From positions 744,001 through 808,000 of the forward strand of contig JBFPJN010000001.1 in NCBI GenBank assembly GCA_040839025.1: a DNA stretch of 64,000 nucleotides, in the 5' to 3' direction. The DNA comes from Alphaproteobacteria bacterium LSUCC0719 (lineage in GTDB: Bacteria > Pseudomonadota > Alphaproteobacteria > Puniceispirillales > Puniceispirillaceae). A program made the position numbers and the translations under genes. Under the pieces are notes generated by a model that was not told the origin of the DNA, ran no database searches, and saw only the letters and a program-made list of their open reading frames with translations. Below are positions 47,629 to 57,453 of this stretch, in pieces. Numbering within the stretch: position 1 is the stretch's first letter; each line of letters opens with the position of its first letter.

Positions 47629-50413
47629 CCATGACAAAGGGAATGGTGGTGACAAGACTGCCACTGTGACCTTCACCCTGGACGGGCAGCCGGTAACCGC
47701 CCGCCACGGTGAAACAATCTGGCAGGCGGCGGCCCGCCACGGCACCGACATTCCGCATCTGTGCTATCGCGACACGGACGGGTATCGCGCCGATGGCAAC
47801 TGCCGCGCCTGCATGGTCGAGATCGAGGGCGAGCGTGTCCTCGCGGCAAGCTGCATCCGGACGCCGAGCGACGGTATGGTTGTGCATAGCGACAATCACC
47901 GCGCCAGGACGGCCCGCAAAATAGTAATGGAACTTCTGGTTGCCGACCAGCCGCCGCGCGAGGTGGCACATGACCCTGAATCCGAACTCTGGCGCTATGC
48001 CGGGTCGCAGCAGGTCGACGCCGCGCGTTTTCCGGCGAAACCCGCCGCCACCCCCGATGACAGCCATCCGGCCATCGCTGTCAATATGGATGCCTGTATC
48101 CAGTGCAATCTGTGCGTTCGCGCCTGCCGCGAGGTTCAGGTCAATGACGTGATCGGCCTTGCCGGTCGCGGTGCCGAAGCCAGGATCATATTCGATTTTG
48201 ACGACGACATGGGTGCCTCGACCTGTGTCGGATGCGGGGAATGTGTGCAGGCCTGCCCGACCGGGGCGCTGATGCCGAAGACATTGCTTGATGCAGACCA
48301 GATGCTGGCGGTGACGCCCGACCGGCATGTCGATTCCGTCTGCCCCTATTGCGGTGTCGGCTGTCAGCTGACCTTTTCGGTGAAGGATGAGAGGATTGTC
48401 GCTGTCTCGGGCCGTCCGGGACCGGCCAATCAGGGGCGGCTGTGCGTCAAGGGGCGTTACGGCTTTGATTACATCCACAACCCCGAAAGGCTGACCCGGC
48501 CACTGATCCGCCGCGATGATATGCCGAAATCCGCCTCCATGCCGTTCGATCCGGCCAATCCGCTGACGCATTTCCGCGAGGCAAGCTGGGACGAAGCGCT
48601 GGATCTTGCCGCCACACGGCTTGCCGCGGTTCGCGACCGGCACGGCCCGGCGGCGATGGCCGGTTTCGGGTCGGCAAAAGGCACCAACGAAGAGGCGTAT
48701 CTGGTCCAGAAGCTGGTGCGTACCGGGTTCCGGACCAACAATGTCGATCACTGCACACGGCTGTGCCATGCCTCTTCGGTTGCCGCCCTGCTTGAAAATA
48801 TCGGTTCCGGTGCCGTTACAGCGTCCTTTGCCGAATGCCGCAACGCCGAGGCGATCATCGTCATCGGCGCCAATCCGACAGTGAACCACCCCGTTGCCGC
48901 AACCTTTATCAAGAACGCGGCGCAGCGCGGTGCCAAACTGTATGTTCTGGACCCGCGTGGCCAGCATCTCGACCGCTATGCCACGGCCTCGCTTCGCTTC
49001 TCTCCGGGAAGTGACGTGGCGATGCTGAACGCGATGATCAATGTGATCATCACCGAGGAACTTTATGATGCCGCCTATGTCGAGGCGCATACCGAAGGGT
49101 TCGAAGATCTGAAGGCGCGCACCGCCCATACCACGCCCGAGGCAATGGCCCCGATCTGCGGGATTGACGCGGCGACGCTTCGCGACGTGGCACGCGGTTA
49201 TGCCGGTGCGAACAGTGCGATGATCTTCTGGGGCATGGGAATCTCGCAGCACACGCATGGCACAGACAATTCCCGCTGCCTGATCTCGCTGGCACTGCTG
49301 ACAGGCAATGTCGGACGGGCTGGCACAGGGTTGCATCCTCTGCGCGGCCAGAACAATGTTCAGGGGGCGTCCGATGCCGGGCTGATCCCGATGTTCTTTC
49401 CCGACTATAAATCCGTCGCCGATGCCGAAACCCGCCAGCGCTATGCCGAATTATGGGGTGCCACGCTTGATCCCACGCCTGGCCTGACCGTGGTCGAAAT
49501 CACCGATGCCGCCCATGATGGCGACATCAAGGCGATGTACATCATGGGCGAGAACCCGGCCATGTCCGACCCCGACCAGACCCATGCCCGCGCCGCGCTG
49601 GCGAATCTCGACATCCTGGTGGTGCAGGACATTTTCATGACCGAAACCGCCGCTTTTGCCGATGTCATTCTTCCCGCCTCGGCCTTTCCGGAAAAGGATG
49701 GCACGGTGACCAATACCGACCGCCGGGTGCAGATGGGACGCGCCGCTGTCGCGCCGCCGGGCGAGGCCCGCCAGGATTGGTGGATCATTCAGGAACTGGC
49801 AAACCGGATGGGGCTGGACTGGACCTATACCCACCCGCGCGACATCTTTGGCGAAATGCGCCTTGTGATGCCGTCGCTGACGGGAATCACCTGGCAACGG
49901 CTGCTGGATGAAGGTGCGGTCACCTATCCCTGCGCCGACGAGGCCAGCCCCGGCCGCGAGGTGATTTTCGGTGACGGGTTCCCGACGCCGACCGGCCGCG
50001 GGCGCATGACGCCGGCCGATGTGCTGCCACCCGACGAAACACCGGATGAAGAATTTCCGATTGTGCTGACAACGGGCCGCCTGCTGGAGCATTGGCACAC
50101 AGGCTCGATGACACGCCGATCATCGGTTCTCGACGCCATTGAACCGGAACCGGAAGTGCATATGGCGCCGGAAACACTGCAGAGCCTGAAGATCGAGGCC
50201 GGTGCGATGGTGCGCGTTGTAACCCGGCGCGGCGAAATTGAACTGGCGGCACGCATGGATCCGAAATTGCCAAGCGGGTTGATTTTTGTGCCCTTCTGCT
50301 TCTATGAAGCACCGGCAAACTATCTGACCAATCCGGCACTCGACCCCTATGGCAAGATTCCGGAACTGAAATTCGCCGCCGCGCGGATCGAGGTGCCAAC
50401 CGCCGCCGAATAG
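47621..50413 (+). CDS. fdsA: Formate dehydrogenase alpha subunit (molybdo/tungsto-bis-MGD)
   Basis: Catalytic subunit of 930 residues for formate oxidation to CO2. The N-terminal [2Fe-2S] domain resembles NuoG (CYRDTDGYRADGNCRACM). Two ferredoxin-like [4Fe-4S] motifs follow, CIQCNLCVRAC and CVGCGECVQACPTGAL, then the enzyme's own CPYCGVGCQL cluster. The metal ligand is Cys378 in VDHCTRLCHASS, so the enzyme uses Cys and not selenocysteine. The C-terminal MGD-binding domain ends the chain. FdsC, FdsD and FdhD are not adjacent. The operon gives NADH from C1 compounds, fitting a marine methylotroph or demethylating lifestyle (inference). Confidence 0.95.
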   Translation: MSDHDKGNGGDKTATVTFTLDGQPVTARHGETIWQAAARHGTDIPHLCYRDTDGYRADGNCRACMVEIEGERVLAASCIRTPSDGMVVHSDNHRARTARKIVMELLVADQPPREVAHDPESELWRYAGSQQVDAARFPAKPAATPDDSHPAIAVNMDACIQCNLCVRACREVQVNDVIGLAGRGAEARIIFDFDDDMGASTCVGCGECVQACPTGALMPKTLLDADQMLAVTPDRHVDSVCPYCGVGCQLTFSVKDERIVAVSGRPGPANQGRLCVKGRYGFDYIHNPERLTRPLIRRDDMPKSASMPFDPANPLTHFREASWDEALDLAATRLAAVRDRHGPAAMAGFGSAKGTNEEAYLVQKLVRTGFRTNNVDHCTRLCHASSVAALLENIGSGAVTASFAECRNAEAIIVIGANPTVNHPVAATFIKNAAQRGAKLYVLDPRGQHLDRYATASLRFSPGSDVAMLNAMINVIITEELYDAAYVEAHTEGFEDLKARTAHTTPEAMAPICGIDAATLRDVARGYAGANSAMIFWGMGISQHTHGTDNSRCLISLALLTGNVGRAGTGLHPLRGQNNVQGASDAGLIPMFFPDYKSVADAETRQRYAELWGATLDPTPGLTVVEITDAAHDGDIKAMYIMGENPAMSDPDQTHARAALANLDILVVQDIFMTETAAFADVILPASAFPEKDGTVTNTDRRVQMGRAAVAPPGEARQDWWIIQELANRMGLDWTYTHPRDIFGEMRLVMPSLTGITWQRLLDEGAVTYPCADEASPGREVIFGDGFPTPTGRGRMTPADVLPPDETPDEEFPIVLTTGRLLEHWHTGSMTRRSSVLDAIEPEPEVHMAPETLQSLKIEAGAMVRVVTRRGEIELAARMDPKLPSGLIFVPFCFYEAPANYLTNPALDPYGKIPELKFAAARIEVPTAAE

Positions 50414-50414
50414 A

Positions 50415-50434
50415 AGGGCCGAATAAATGGCCCT
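50415..50434. other. Short inverted repeat after fdsA
   Basis: AGGGCC and GGCCCT flank an 8-nt loop immediately after the fdsA stop. There is no T-run, so it is at best a weak terminator or RNA-stabilising hairpin. Confidence 0.5.
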
Positions 50435-50592
50435 AAAAATGGACAGCCGTTGATGGGACAGATGGTCAGGAATGCAGACAGGCCGCCCGATCATGACGCA
50501 TTTCGTCACACAGGACCGGCGGGCTGTTTTCTTTATCGTTCATCTGGCCTAGGTTCACGAAATCGAACTGGTGCCGAACACACAGAGATGAC

Positions 50593-51831
50593 ATGACCTT
50601 TGACGGGGATTACACAGCGCGGTTCACCGCGCAGCTGAACCGCCTCAAAAGCGAAAACCGGTATCGGCATTTTGTCGAGCTGGAGCGCATTGCCGGGCGC
50701 CACCCTGTTGCGCGCCGTCATCATGACGGGCACACCGAGGAAGTTACCGTCTGGTGTTCCAACGATTATCTTGGCATGGGTCAGCACGCCGACGTGATTG
50801 CGGCGATGCAGGAGGCGGCCGGCACCTGGGGTGCCGGTGCCGGCGGCACCCGCAATATTTCCGGCACCAGCCATGCTCTTGTCTCGCTGGAAGACGAACT
50901 TGCCGCGCTGCATGGCAAGGAACGCGCGCTGACCTTTACCAGCGGCTATGTCGCCAACGAGGCCAGCCTGGCGGCGCTGGCGGCGCAGCTGCCGGACGTT
51001 CTGATCCTGTCCGATGCGATGAACCATGCCTCGATCATTTCCGGCATCCGCATGGCGCGGGTTGAAAAGGCCATATTCCGGCATAACGACGTTGCGCATC
51101 TGGAATCGCTTCTAGCCGAACAGCCGCGCGAGCGGCCGAAGATCATTGTGTTCGAATCCGTCTATTCGATGGATGGAGACACCAGCCCGATCGCCGAGAT
51201 CGCGGCGCTGGCCCGCCATTACAACGCGCTGACCTATCTTGACGAGGTCCATGCTGTCGGCATGTATGGCAATGAGGGCGGCGGCATTGCCCAGATGCGG
51301 GGCCTGCAGGATGAAATCGACGTCATTCAGGGAACGCTCGGCAAAGCCTATGGCGCGGCCGGCGGCTATATCGCGGCCAGCGATGTGATCTGCGACACGG
51401 TTCGCAGCCACGGGTCGGGCTTTATCTTTACCACCGCCATGCCGCCGGCCACCGCCGCCGCGGCGCATGCCGCCATTCGCCATCTTCGCACCAGCGCAAC
51501 CGAACGCGCCGCGCAGCAGCGCCAGGCCACCAGGCTGAAAGAGGCCGCCCGCGCCGCCGGAATTCCGATCCTTGAAGGTGATACGCATATCGTACCGGTC
51601 ATGGTTGGCGATGCCGCCGCGACAACGCGGATCTGCCAGCTGCTCTTGGATGATCACGGGATCTATGTACAGCCGATCAACTATCCGACGGTGCCACGCG
51701 GCACTGAACGGCTGCGCCTGACACCGGGGCCCTATCACACCGACGAGATGATCGACAGGCTTGTCGCCGCCTTGCGGACGGTGATCGACCGGGTATTGGC
51801 CGAAAATACGGGCACCCAGGCCGCGCAGTAG
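50593..51831 (+). CDS. hemA: 5-aminolevulinate synthase
   Basis: PLP enzyme that condenses glycine and succinyl-CoA, the first step of haem synthesis by the C4 (Shemin) route used by alphaproteobacteria. The 412 residues include [37 protein letters not shown], the catalytic Lys251 in [15 protein letters not shown], and HSFIF-like [12 protein letters not shown]. The next gene is the terminal haem enzyme, ferrochelatase. Confidence 0.97.
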   Translation: MTFDGDYTARFTAQLNRLKSENRYRHFVELERIAGRHPVARRHHDGHTEEVTVWCSNDYLGMGQHADVIAAMQEAAGTWGAGAGGTRNISGTSHALVSLEDELAALHGKERALTFTSGYVANEASLAALAAQLPDVLILSDAMNHASIISGIRMARVEKAIFRHNDVAHLESLLAEQPRERPKIIVFESVYSMDGDTSPIAEIAALARHYNALTYLDEVHAVGMYGNEGGGIAQMRGLQDEIDVIQGTLGKAYGAAGGYIAASDVICDTVRSHGSGFIFTTAMPPATAAAAHAAIRHLRTSATERAAQQRQATRLKEAARAAGIPILEGDTHIVPVMVGDAAATTRICQLLLDDHGIYVQPINYPTVPRGTERLRLTPGPYHTDEMIDRLVAALRTVIDRVLAENTGTQAAQ

Positions 51832-52001
51832 GCTTGCCGCCGCTGGTCAGCCCGGCGTCTGCGCCGATGACTGCCGCACCATCATCGTCACCAGAAGCAC
51901 CACCGCCCCCCCCTGCCCCGCGACATGCCGCCGCTGGACGTGGCGGGGCGGGCCACCTATATCCCCATAGTCAGATACGCCAGCCGCCTACGGGATTTGC
52001 C

Positions 52002-53096
52002 ATGCCGCTCAACGCCAAGCCGTCCGACCATCCGAATTTTCCGCCGCACGGCCGTACCGGCCTGTTGCTGGTCAATCTCGGCACGCCCGAGGGCACCGAC
52101 AAGAAGTCGATGCGCAAATATCTGAAACAATTCCTGTCCGACCCGCGGGTAATCGAGGTATCGCGCCCCCTGTGGTGGGTGATTCTGAACGGCATCATCC
52201 TGAATGTGCGGCCAAAGCGGTCCGGCGCGCTGTATGACCGGATCTGGCTTCATGACGACCCGGACGGATCGCCATTGCGGAAAATCACCCGCCTTCAGGC
52301 CGAACATCTGGCGCAGACCTTCAGGCATGACAATCTGGTGGTCGATTACGCGATGCGCTATGGCGAGCCGTCGATCCCGAACCAGCTGCAGAAACTGACC
52401 GATGCCGGCTGCACGCAGATCGTGCTGATGCCGCTATACCCGCAATATGCCGCCTCGACGACGGCAACGGTGAATGACGAGCTGTTCAGCTGGATGCTGG
52501 AACGGCGCTGGCAGCCGGCCATTCGTACCGTGCCGCCCTGGCATGACAACCCCACCTATATCGACGCGCTGGCCACAACGGTGCGCGACGCGGTGGCCGA
52601 ACATGGCCGCCCGGATGCGCTGGTGGTGTCCTTTCACGGCATTCCAAAGCGCTATCACATGTCGGGCGATCCCTATCACTGTCACTGCATGAAAACGGCG
52701 CGGCTGCTTCGCGAGGCGCTGGACTGGGACAAGGCCAGCTTTCACGCCACCTTCCAGTCGCGTTTCGGGTCCGAGCCGTGGCTGATGCCCTATACCGATG
52801 AATCCGTTGTCGAAATGGCCGAACAGGGCCACCGCCATGTGATGGTGATGGCACCGGGATTTGTTGCCGACTGTCTGGAAACACTGGACGAGCTTGGCAA
52901 CGAGCTGGAGGAGGAGTTCCATGAGGCCGGCGGCGAAACGCTGACCTATATCCCGTGCCTGAATGACAGCGCCGGCGGCATGAAGGTGATCGAGGAACTG
53001 GCAGCCGCCAATCTGGCAGGGTGGGTCGATGTCGGCCCGCGCCCGCGCGCCGCCGCCCCGAAACCGAAGGCGGTGAAGCTGAAAAAGACGGGGTGA
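52002..53096 (+). CDS. hemH: Ferrochelatase
   Basis: Inserts iron into protoporphyrin IX, the last step of haem synthesis. The ATG at 52002 gives 364 residues beginning MPLNAKPSDHPNFPPHG, with LLVNLGTPEGTDKKSMRKYL close behind; an upstream extension from 51834 is Pro/Ala-rich and unlikely to be translated. The catalytic His is in SFHGIPKRYHMSGDPY and the C-terminal Glu motif in GFVADCLETLDELGNEL. The C-terminus ends in a basic Pro/Lys tail. It follows hemA by 170 bp. Confidence 0.96.
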   Translation: MPLNAKPSDHPNFPPHGRTGLLLVNLGTPEGTDKKSMRKYLKQFLSDPRVIEVSRPLWWVILNGIILNVRPKRSGALYDRIWLHDDPDGSPLRKITRLQAEHLAQTFRHDNLVVDYAMRYGEPSIPNQLQKLTDAGCTQIVLMPLYPQYAASTTATVNDELFSWMLERRWQPAIRTVPPWHDNPTYIDALATTVRDAVAEHGRPDALVVSFHGIPKRYHMSGDPYHCHCMKTARLLREALDWDKASFHATFQSRFGSEPWLMPYTDESVVEMAEQGHRHVMVMAPGFVADCLETLDELGNELEEEFHEAGGETLTYIPCLNDSAGGMKVIEELAAANLAGWVDVGPRPRAAAPKPKAVKLKKTG

Positions 53097-53329
53097 CGGG
53101 GTCTTGCCTTGGTAAGACTTCATTAATACAAATTTTTTCAATGGGTTGACTCTCTTTATTACCCCATGTCACGGTGCTGCCATCAATCACCGTCAGGCCT
53201 GAATCCGTGACATCAACCATCCCGCACCCGCATTTGCCTGCCTCGCCCCTTATGGCGACAACAGGTTTTTTGTGGGGTGTCTGGTGGTCCATACGGTCCC
53301 GCTGAGCGCATCCACAGGGAAACAGTTTC

Positions 53330-54490
53330 ATGCGGGACCTGCCGAGCGGCCGGGCCGTCCTGCGGCTGTGGCTTGCCTTCGCCATTCTATGTTGCGCCAA
53401 CCTTGCCGCCTTTTCGATGACGGCAAGTCAGGCGCTGTTGCCCATCATCATGGCACTGGACGGCATTCCGGAAACAACAACCGGCGCGGCGCTGTCAGCC
53501 GCGGTGGTGCCGGTTGTTCTGGTGGGATTGCTGTGCGGGCGGATCATCGCGCGCGTCGGCGCGGCATTGGTGCTGTCCTGCGGATACGCGCTGGCGCTGG
53601 CGGCAAATCTGTCGCTTGACCTGCTGCCTCCCGGCCCCGCAACGCTGTTCGGCGTGCGGATAATCCACGGGGTCGCGCTTGGCCTGATCACACCGGCGGC
53701 CCTGATCCTGGGCCACCATATGGCGTCACGGCTGCGCGGCTTTACCAGCTTTGCGATCTTCACCAGCACCATCCCCGGGGCGCAGATGATCGGCCCGCCA
53801 CTCGGCGATTTCTGGCTGCAGACATTCGGTCGAACAGGCTACTTCCTTGCCACCTCGTCGCTTGGCGCGCTGGCACTGCTGTTGATGCTTGCCTTTGTCG
53901 CCAGTGAAGGCCGTGTGCCCCTTCCCGCGCGCGCGGGCGGCGGGTATATGGCGATCCTGCGCCGACAGATATTCCGGCCGGCATTACTGGCGAACATCGC
54001 GCCGGCCCTGTTTTGGGGCTATGTGCTGTCCTTTCTGACCATGACGTTGCAGGCGCGCGGCCTCAGCCTGCCAGCCTTCTATCAGGCCATGACTGTGGCG
54101 GTGATCACCAGCCGCATCGTCATCGCAGGCCGGATCGACACAGGCGCGCCGCGCCGCAACCTGATGGCCTGTCTTGTCGGTATCATGCTGGCACTAATGG
54201 GACTGAATCTGGCCGAGGGTCTGCCCGGCACCCTCCTCGCCGGCCTGGTGTTTGGAGCCAGCTTTGGCGTCGTGCCGCCGTTGCTGACCTTCTGGATCGC
54301 CGGGCTTGCCGATGATACGGAACGCCCCCGCGTGGTGGCGCTTGGCAACACCATCTTCAACGGCTTCACTTTTCTGACGGCGGTGCTTTTCGCACTGGCA
54401 TTGACAGTTGGCGACATCACCGAGGCGCATCTTGCCTTCACCCTTGTGGTGGGCGGTCTCGGTGTTGCCCTGCTGGCGGCCAGACGGTGA
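53330..54490 (+). CDS. Major facilitator superfamily transporter
   Basis: A 386-residue membrane protein with about 12 hydrophobic segments. The loop after helix 2 reads GRIIARVGAALVLSCGYAL, which matches the MFS A-motif in outline, and RIIHGVALGLITPAALIL resembles the helix 4 signature. No substrate can be inferred. It converges with the EamA transporter, the two stop codons being adjacent. Confidence 0.85.
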   Translation: MRDLPSGRAVLRLWLAFAILCCANLAAFSMTASQALLPIIMALDGIPETTTGAALSAAVVPVVLVGLLCGRIIARVGAALVLSCGYALALAANLSLDLLPPGPATLFGVRIIHGVALGLITPAALILGHHMASRLRGFTSFAIFTSTIPGAQMIGPPLGDFWLQTFGRTGYFLATSSLGALALLLMLAFVASEGRVPLPARAGGGYMAILRRQIFRPALLANIAPALFWGYVLSFLTMTLQARGLSLPAFYQAMTVAVITSRIVIAGRIDTGAPRRNLMACLVGIMLALMGLNLAEGLPGTLLAGLVFGASFGVVPPLLTFWIAGLADDTERPRVVALGNTIFNGFTFLTAVLFALALTVGDITEAHLAFTLVVGGLGVALLAARR

Positions 54491-55381
54491 TCAGCCCCGT
54501 CGCGTCGTGCCCCGCGCCATCAACCAGAATCCGGCCGAGGTGACAACAAGCCCGGCAACCCCGTTCATCGTCAGCCTCTCGCCAAAGACAAGCCAGGCAA
54601 TCACCATCGTCACCGGCGGCACGAAATATTGCAGCGCCGAGACCCGCGTCGCCAAGCATATGCGGATCAGCCGGAACATCAGCCCATAGGCACCGGTCGA
54701 CACCACCACCGCCAGCCAGATGACGGCAAACACAAGCTCGGCCCGCCAGTCGGCGGCAAATCCCTCGAACCCCTGCGCGAAGGGCAGCAGCAGAACCGCC
54801 GTCAACGCCCCCTGCCAGAACAGCGCTGTGAAAATCGGCATCTCCTGTGCCGGTTTCGGCCCCCGCCCCGCCCCGGCGGTACGCCAGCGTTCCCACAGGG
54901 TGATGAAGGTCAGGCTTGCCGTCGCCAGCATCGGCAGCGCATAGACCCATGGCGCCGTACCGGTAAGGCCGCTGTCGGCGCCGATGAAGATCATCACCCC
55001 GACAAAGCCGACGCCGATCCCGGCCCATTGCAGGGCGCTGTTCCGCTCGCCAAGGACGATCGGTGCCAGAAGCGCCGTCAGCGCCGGTTGCAACGCCGCG
55101 ATCAGCGCCGCCGCGCCGGCACCGATGCCATATTCGAAAGCCTTGAAAATCACAACAAGCCAGACGAAATGCGCCCAGAAGCCGGTCAGGAAGGTGCCGG
55201 CATCCGGGCGGCGCCATTCGCCGCGCCAGGTGACGATCAGTGCGACAACGGCCAGCACCAGCACATAGCGCCAGAACAGCAGCGTGAACGTACCGGCAAA
55301 CGGCACGCCAAGCTTCGCCCCGATATAGCCGGAGCTCCACAGCAGCAGGAACAGCGCCTCATCTCGACGAAGGAAATTCAT
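54491..55381 (-). CDS. EamA/DMT family transporter
   Basis: Drug/metabolite transporter superfamily protein of 296 residues with ten hydrophobic segments and two EamA repeats. The first repeat starts FLLLWSSGYIGAKLGVPFAG, and the end of each repeat carries the GE-x-L pattern (APIVLGERNSALQW; WLVFGERLTMNG). It is likely an inner-membrane exporter of metabolites. Its substrate is unknown. Confidence 0.9.
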   Translation of the reverse strand: MNFLRRDEALFLLLWSSGYIGAKLGVPFAGTFTLLFWRYVLVLAVVALIVTWRGEWRRPDAGTFLTGFWAHFVWLVVIFKAFEYGIGAGAAALIAALQPALTALLAPIVLGERNSALQWAGIGVGFVGVMIFIGADSGLTGTAPWVYALPMLATASLTFITLWERWRTAGAGRGPKPAQEMPIFTALFWQGALTAVLLLPFAQGFEGFAADWRAELVFAVIWLAVVVSTGAYGLMFRLIRICLATRVSALQYFVPPVTMVIAWLVFGERLTMNGVAGLVVTSAGFWLMARGTTRRG

Positions 55382-55427
55382 GGCGGGACAGTAGGACGGT
55401 TAACCAAATCCGTCCTGCCATGACAAA

Positions 55428-55453
55428 GGGCCGCCCGGCGTGCCGGACGGCCC
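55428..55453 (-). terminator. Hairpin after the 21-aa peptide gene
   Basis: The minus-strand RNA forms GGGCCGTCCGGC paired with GCCGGGCGGCCC, including one U-G wobble, followed by UUUGUC. On the plus strand the same position would be a C-A mismatch, so the structure belongs to minus-strand transcripts. It is almost identical to the hairpin after the AGCS gene at 55816-55841. Confidence 0.65.
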
Positions 55454-55481
55454 TGGCATGATGGCGCTGCAGAGTCTGGCT

Positions 55482-55547
55482 CTAAACGGGAATCCAGACA
55501 AAGAGGGCAAGTAACATCACAGGTAACACATATTTCACATCATGCAT
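55482..55547 (-). CDS. Putative 21-residue single-span membrane peptide
   Basis: A 21-codon frame starting MHDVKYV and ending FVWIPV, almost wholly hydrophobic in the middle (LPVMLLALFVW), enough for one membrane helix. AAGGAG lies exactly 8 bases before the ATG (55556-55561), better than many genes here. A hairpin follows 28 bp after the stop. A possible -35 TTGTCA (55653-55658) and TAATTG (55630-55635) with 17-bp spacing stand upstream. This is a complete small transcription unit on the same strand as the AGCS symporter. I do not recognise the family; a small accessory subunit of a transporter or oxidase is conceivable. A leader peptide for the EamA gene 100 bp downstream is an alternative. 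Confidence 0.6.
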   Translation of the reverse strand: MHDVKYVLPVMLLALFVWIPV

Positions 55548-55809
55548 TGGACTGGCTCCTTCTGGTTGCTGAGGCCGGTTTCTCAAATTGGCTGCTCAGG
55601 CTGATTGCTCATGTTCATAACTTTTATCTCAATTAATTTTTTCTAATCTTAGTGACAAGCCCGCCTCACGGGATTGTGAAGATTGCGTGATATAAGGTGG
55701 AAAAATCTGTTGTCCGTCAGAGCCAGGCAACAGAACCGCAATGGTCCCGGCAAGCGAACTCCACCCACCCTTTCCGGGGTGGGACAGGAATGGGGTCGGG
55801 CCCGGCAAA

Positions 55810-55841
55810 ACAAAGGGGCCGCCCGGCTTACCGGACGGCCC
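55810..55841 (-). terminator. Probable terminator of the AGCS-uspA transcript
   Basis: Minus-strand RNA forms an 11-bp stem GGGCCGTCCGG / CCGGGCGGCCC with loop UAAG and then CUUUGUUUU. It lies 25 bp after the AGCS stop and resembles the hairpin at 55428-55453. Confidence 0.75.
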
Positions 55842-55865
55842 GTGTTTACGCTACGGGTATCAGGC

Positions 55866-57440
55866 TCAGACGTTCTTGAACTTCCTGATCTCGCCGCTCT
55901 CGAGCCGCCGCATATAATCCTCCATCTCGGCCTTGACGATCGGGGCGAGGAAATACAGCCCCAGAATGTTGGGCACGCAGATCAGGAAGACAAACGCATC
56001 CGAGATGTCGAGAAGCGGTCCAAGCTGGACCATACATCCCAGCGCGACAAAGGCGCAGAAAATCACCTTGTAGGTGGTCTGCATCCGTGGGCTTTCGCCG
56101 AACAGATAGCTCCACCCCTTCAGCCCGTAATAGGACCAGGCGATCATCGTCGAGAAGGCGAACAGCACCGCCGCCAGCGCCAACGGATACGGGAACCATG
56201 AGAATTGCCGCTCGAACGCCATCGAGGTCATGGCAACGCCCGTCGCATCGCCGGCAAAGCCCGGCTGCGCGACCTGCGAGGTGCCGATCACCAGCGCGGT
56301 GATGGTACAGATCACGATGGTGTCGATGAACGGCTCCAGCAGCGAGACATAGCCCTCGGTGACGGGCTCATCCGTCCGTACGGCCGAATGCGCGATCGAG
56401 GCCGAACCAATGCCGGCCTCGTTCGAGAAGACCGCACGCTGGAAGCCGATGATCATCGCGCCGAGCGCGCCGCCCGCCACACCCTCGCCGGTGAAGGCAC
56501 CGGTGAAGATATTGCCGACCGCAGCCGGGATCGAAGCGTAGTTCAGCAGGATCACGATAATGGCGAAGACGCAGTAGAACACCGCCATGAAGGGCACCAC
56601 CTTTTCGGTGACCTTGGCAATCGACTTGATGCCGCCGACAATCACCGAGAACACAACCCCGGCAAGGATCAGCCCGACCAGCCAGCCAAGCCCGTCAAGC
56701 GCGCCGCCGGCAACATGGTTCAGCTGCACATAGGCCTGGTTCGACTGGAACATGTTGCCGATCCCCAGCGCGCCGATAAAGATACCGATGGCGTAGAAGC
56801 CGCCGATATATTTGCCGAACTGCGTCATGCCGCGATCATCAAACCCCTTGCGAAGGTAATACATCGGCCCGCCCGACACCGACCCGTCCGGGTTCTCGTT
56901 GCGGTATTTCACGCCGAGCGTACATTCGACAAACTTTGTCGACATGCCCAGAAATCCGGCCAGAATCAGCCAGAAGGTGGCACCGGGGCCACCAATCGTC
57001 ACGGCGACGGCGACGCCGCCGATATTGCCGATGCCAACGGTTCCCGACACGGCGGTTGCCAGCGCCTGGAAGTGCGACACCTCGCCGGCGCTTTTCGGGT
57101 CGGCATAATCACCCCGCGCCAGTTCAATGGCATGCCGGAAGCCACGCAGATTGACGAACTTCATATACCAGGTGAAATACACCGCACCGGCGATCAGCCA
57201 CAACACGACAAGCGGCAGGTTGGCACCAAAGATCGGGATCTTGAAGAACACCACCTTGCCAAACCACTCTGCCACCGGGGCCGTTTTACTGTTGATGGTC
57301 GCATCGATCCCGGCCGCCTGGACCGGCAGCACCAGAAGGGCAGAAAATGCCGCGGCCAGCGCGGCGGTGATGGCATGACGGGCGCGGATCGCGCGGCGCA
57401 GTACCACATGATTTTTTACCACATGATTTGTTGGTTTCAT
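55866..57440 (-). CDS. Alanine/glycine:cation symporter (AGCS family)
   Basis: Sodium-coupled amino-acid uptake protein of 524 residues with about 11 membrane segments. An N-terminal hydrophobic stretch ending PVQAAG may be a cleaved signal. The family motif lies in ALATAVSGTVGIGNIGGVAV, followed by GPGATFWLILAGFLGMSTKF, VSGGPMYYLRKG and NEAGIGSASIAHSAV. It is downstream of, and probably co-transcribed with, the UspA gene (13 bp apart). Alanine or glycine uptake is the family role. Confidence 0.93.
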   Translation of the reverse strand: MKPTNHVVKNHVVLRRAIRARHAITAALAAAFSALLVLPVQAAGIDATINSKTAPVAEWFGKVVFFKIPIFGANLPLVVLWLIAGAVYFTWYMKFVNLRGFRHAIELARGDYADPKSAGEVSHFQALATAVSGTVGIGNIGGVAVAVTIGGPGATFWLILAGFLGMSTKFVECTLGVKYRNENPDGSVSGGPMYYLRKGFDDRGMTQFGKYIGGFYAIGIFIGALGIGNMFQSNQAYVQLNHVAGGALDGLGWLVGLILAGVVFSVIVGGIKSIAKVTEKVVPFMAVFYCVFAIIVILLNYASIPAAVGNIFTGAFTGEGVAGGALGAMIIGFQRAVFSNEAGIGSASIAHSAVRTDEPVTEGYVSLLEPFIDTIVICTITALVIGTSQVAQPGFAGDATGVAMTSMAFERQFSWFPYPLALAAVLFAFSTMIAWSYYGLKGWSYLFGESPRMQTTYKVIFCAFVALGCMVQLGPLLDISDAFVFLICVPNILGLYFLAPIVKAEMEDYMRRLESGEIRKFKNV

Positions 57441-57453
57441 CAGGGTCCTCCTC

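Larger units (their letters stand above)
55382..55865. other. 484-bp region between the EamA and AGCS genes
   Basis: Besides the 21-aa peptide gene (55482-55547), its hairpin (55428-55453) and the AGCS terminator (55810-55841), it contains an AT-rich promoter-like stretch at 55622-55660 and about 150 bp (55662-55810) in which nothing is recognised. Confidence 0.5.

Noticed and set aside
51834-52001. N-terminal extension of ferrochelatase
   Set aside because: Pro/Ala/Ser-rich, not family-like; the ATG at 52002 gives the standard length.
53097-53293. Minus-strand stretch reading AGKCGCGMVDVTDSG, like the CGCG motif of secreted thrombospondin-type-3 proteins
   Set aside because: The frame continues as antisense of hemH with no conserved features and no repeat partner; judged a coincidence.
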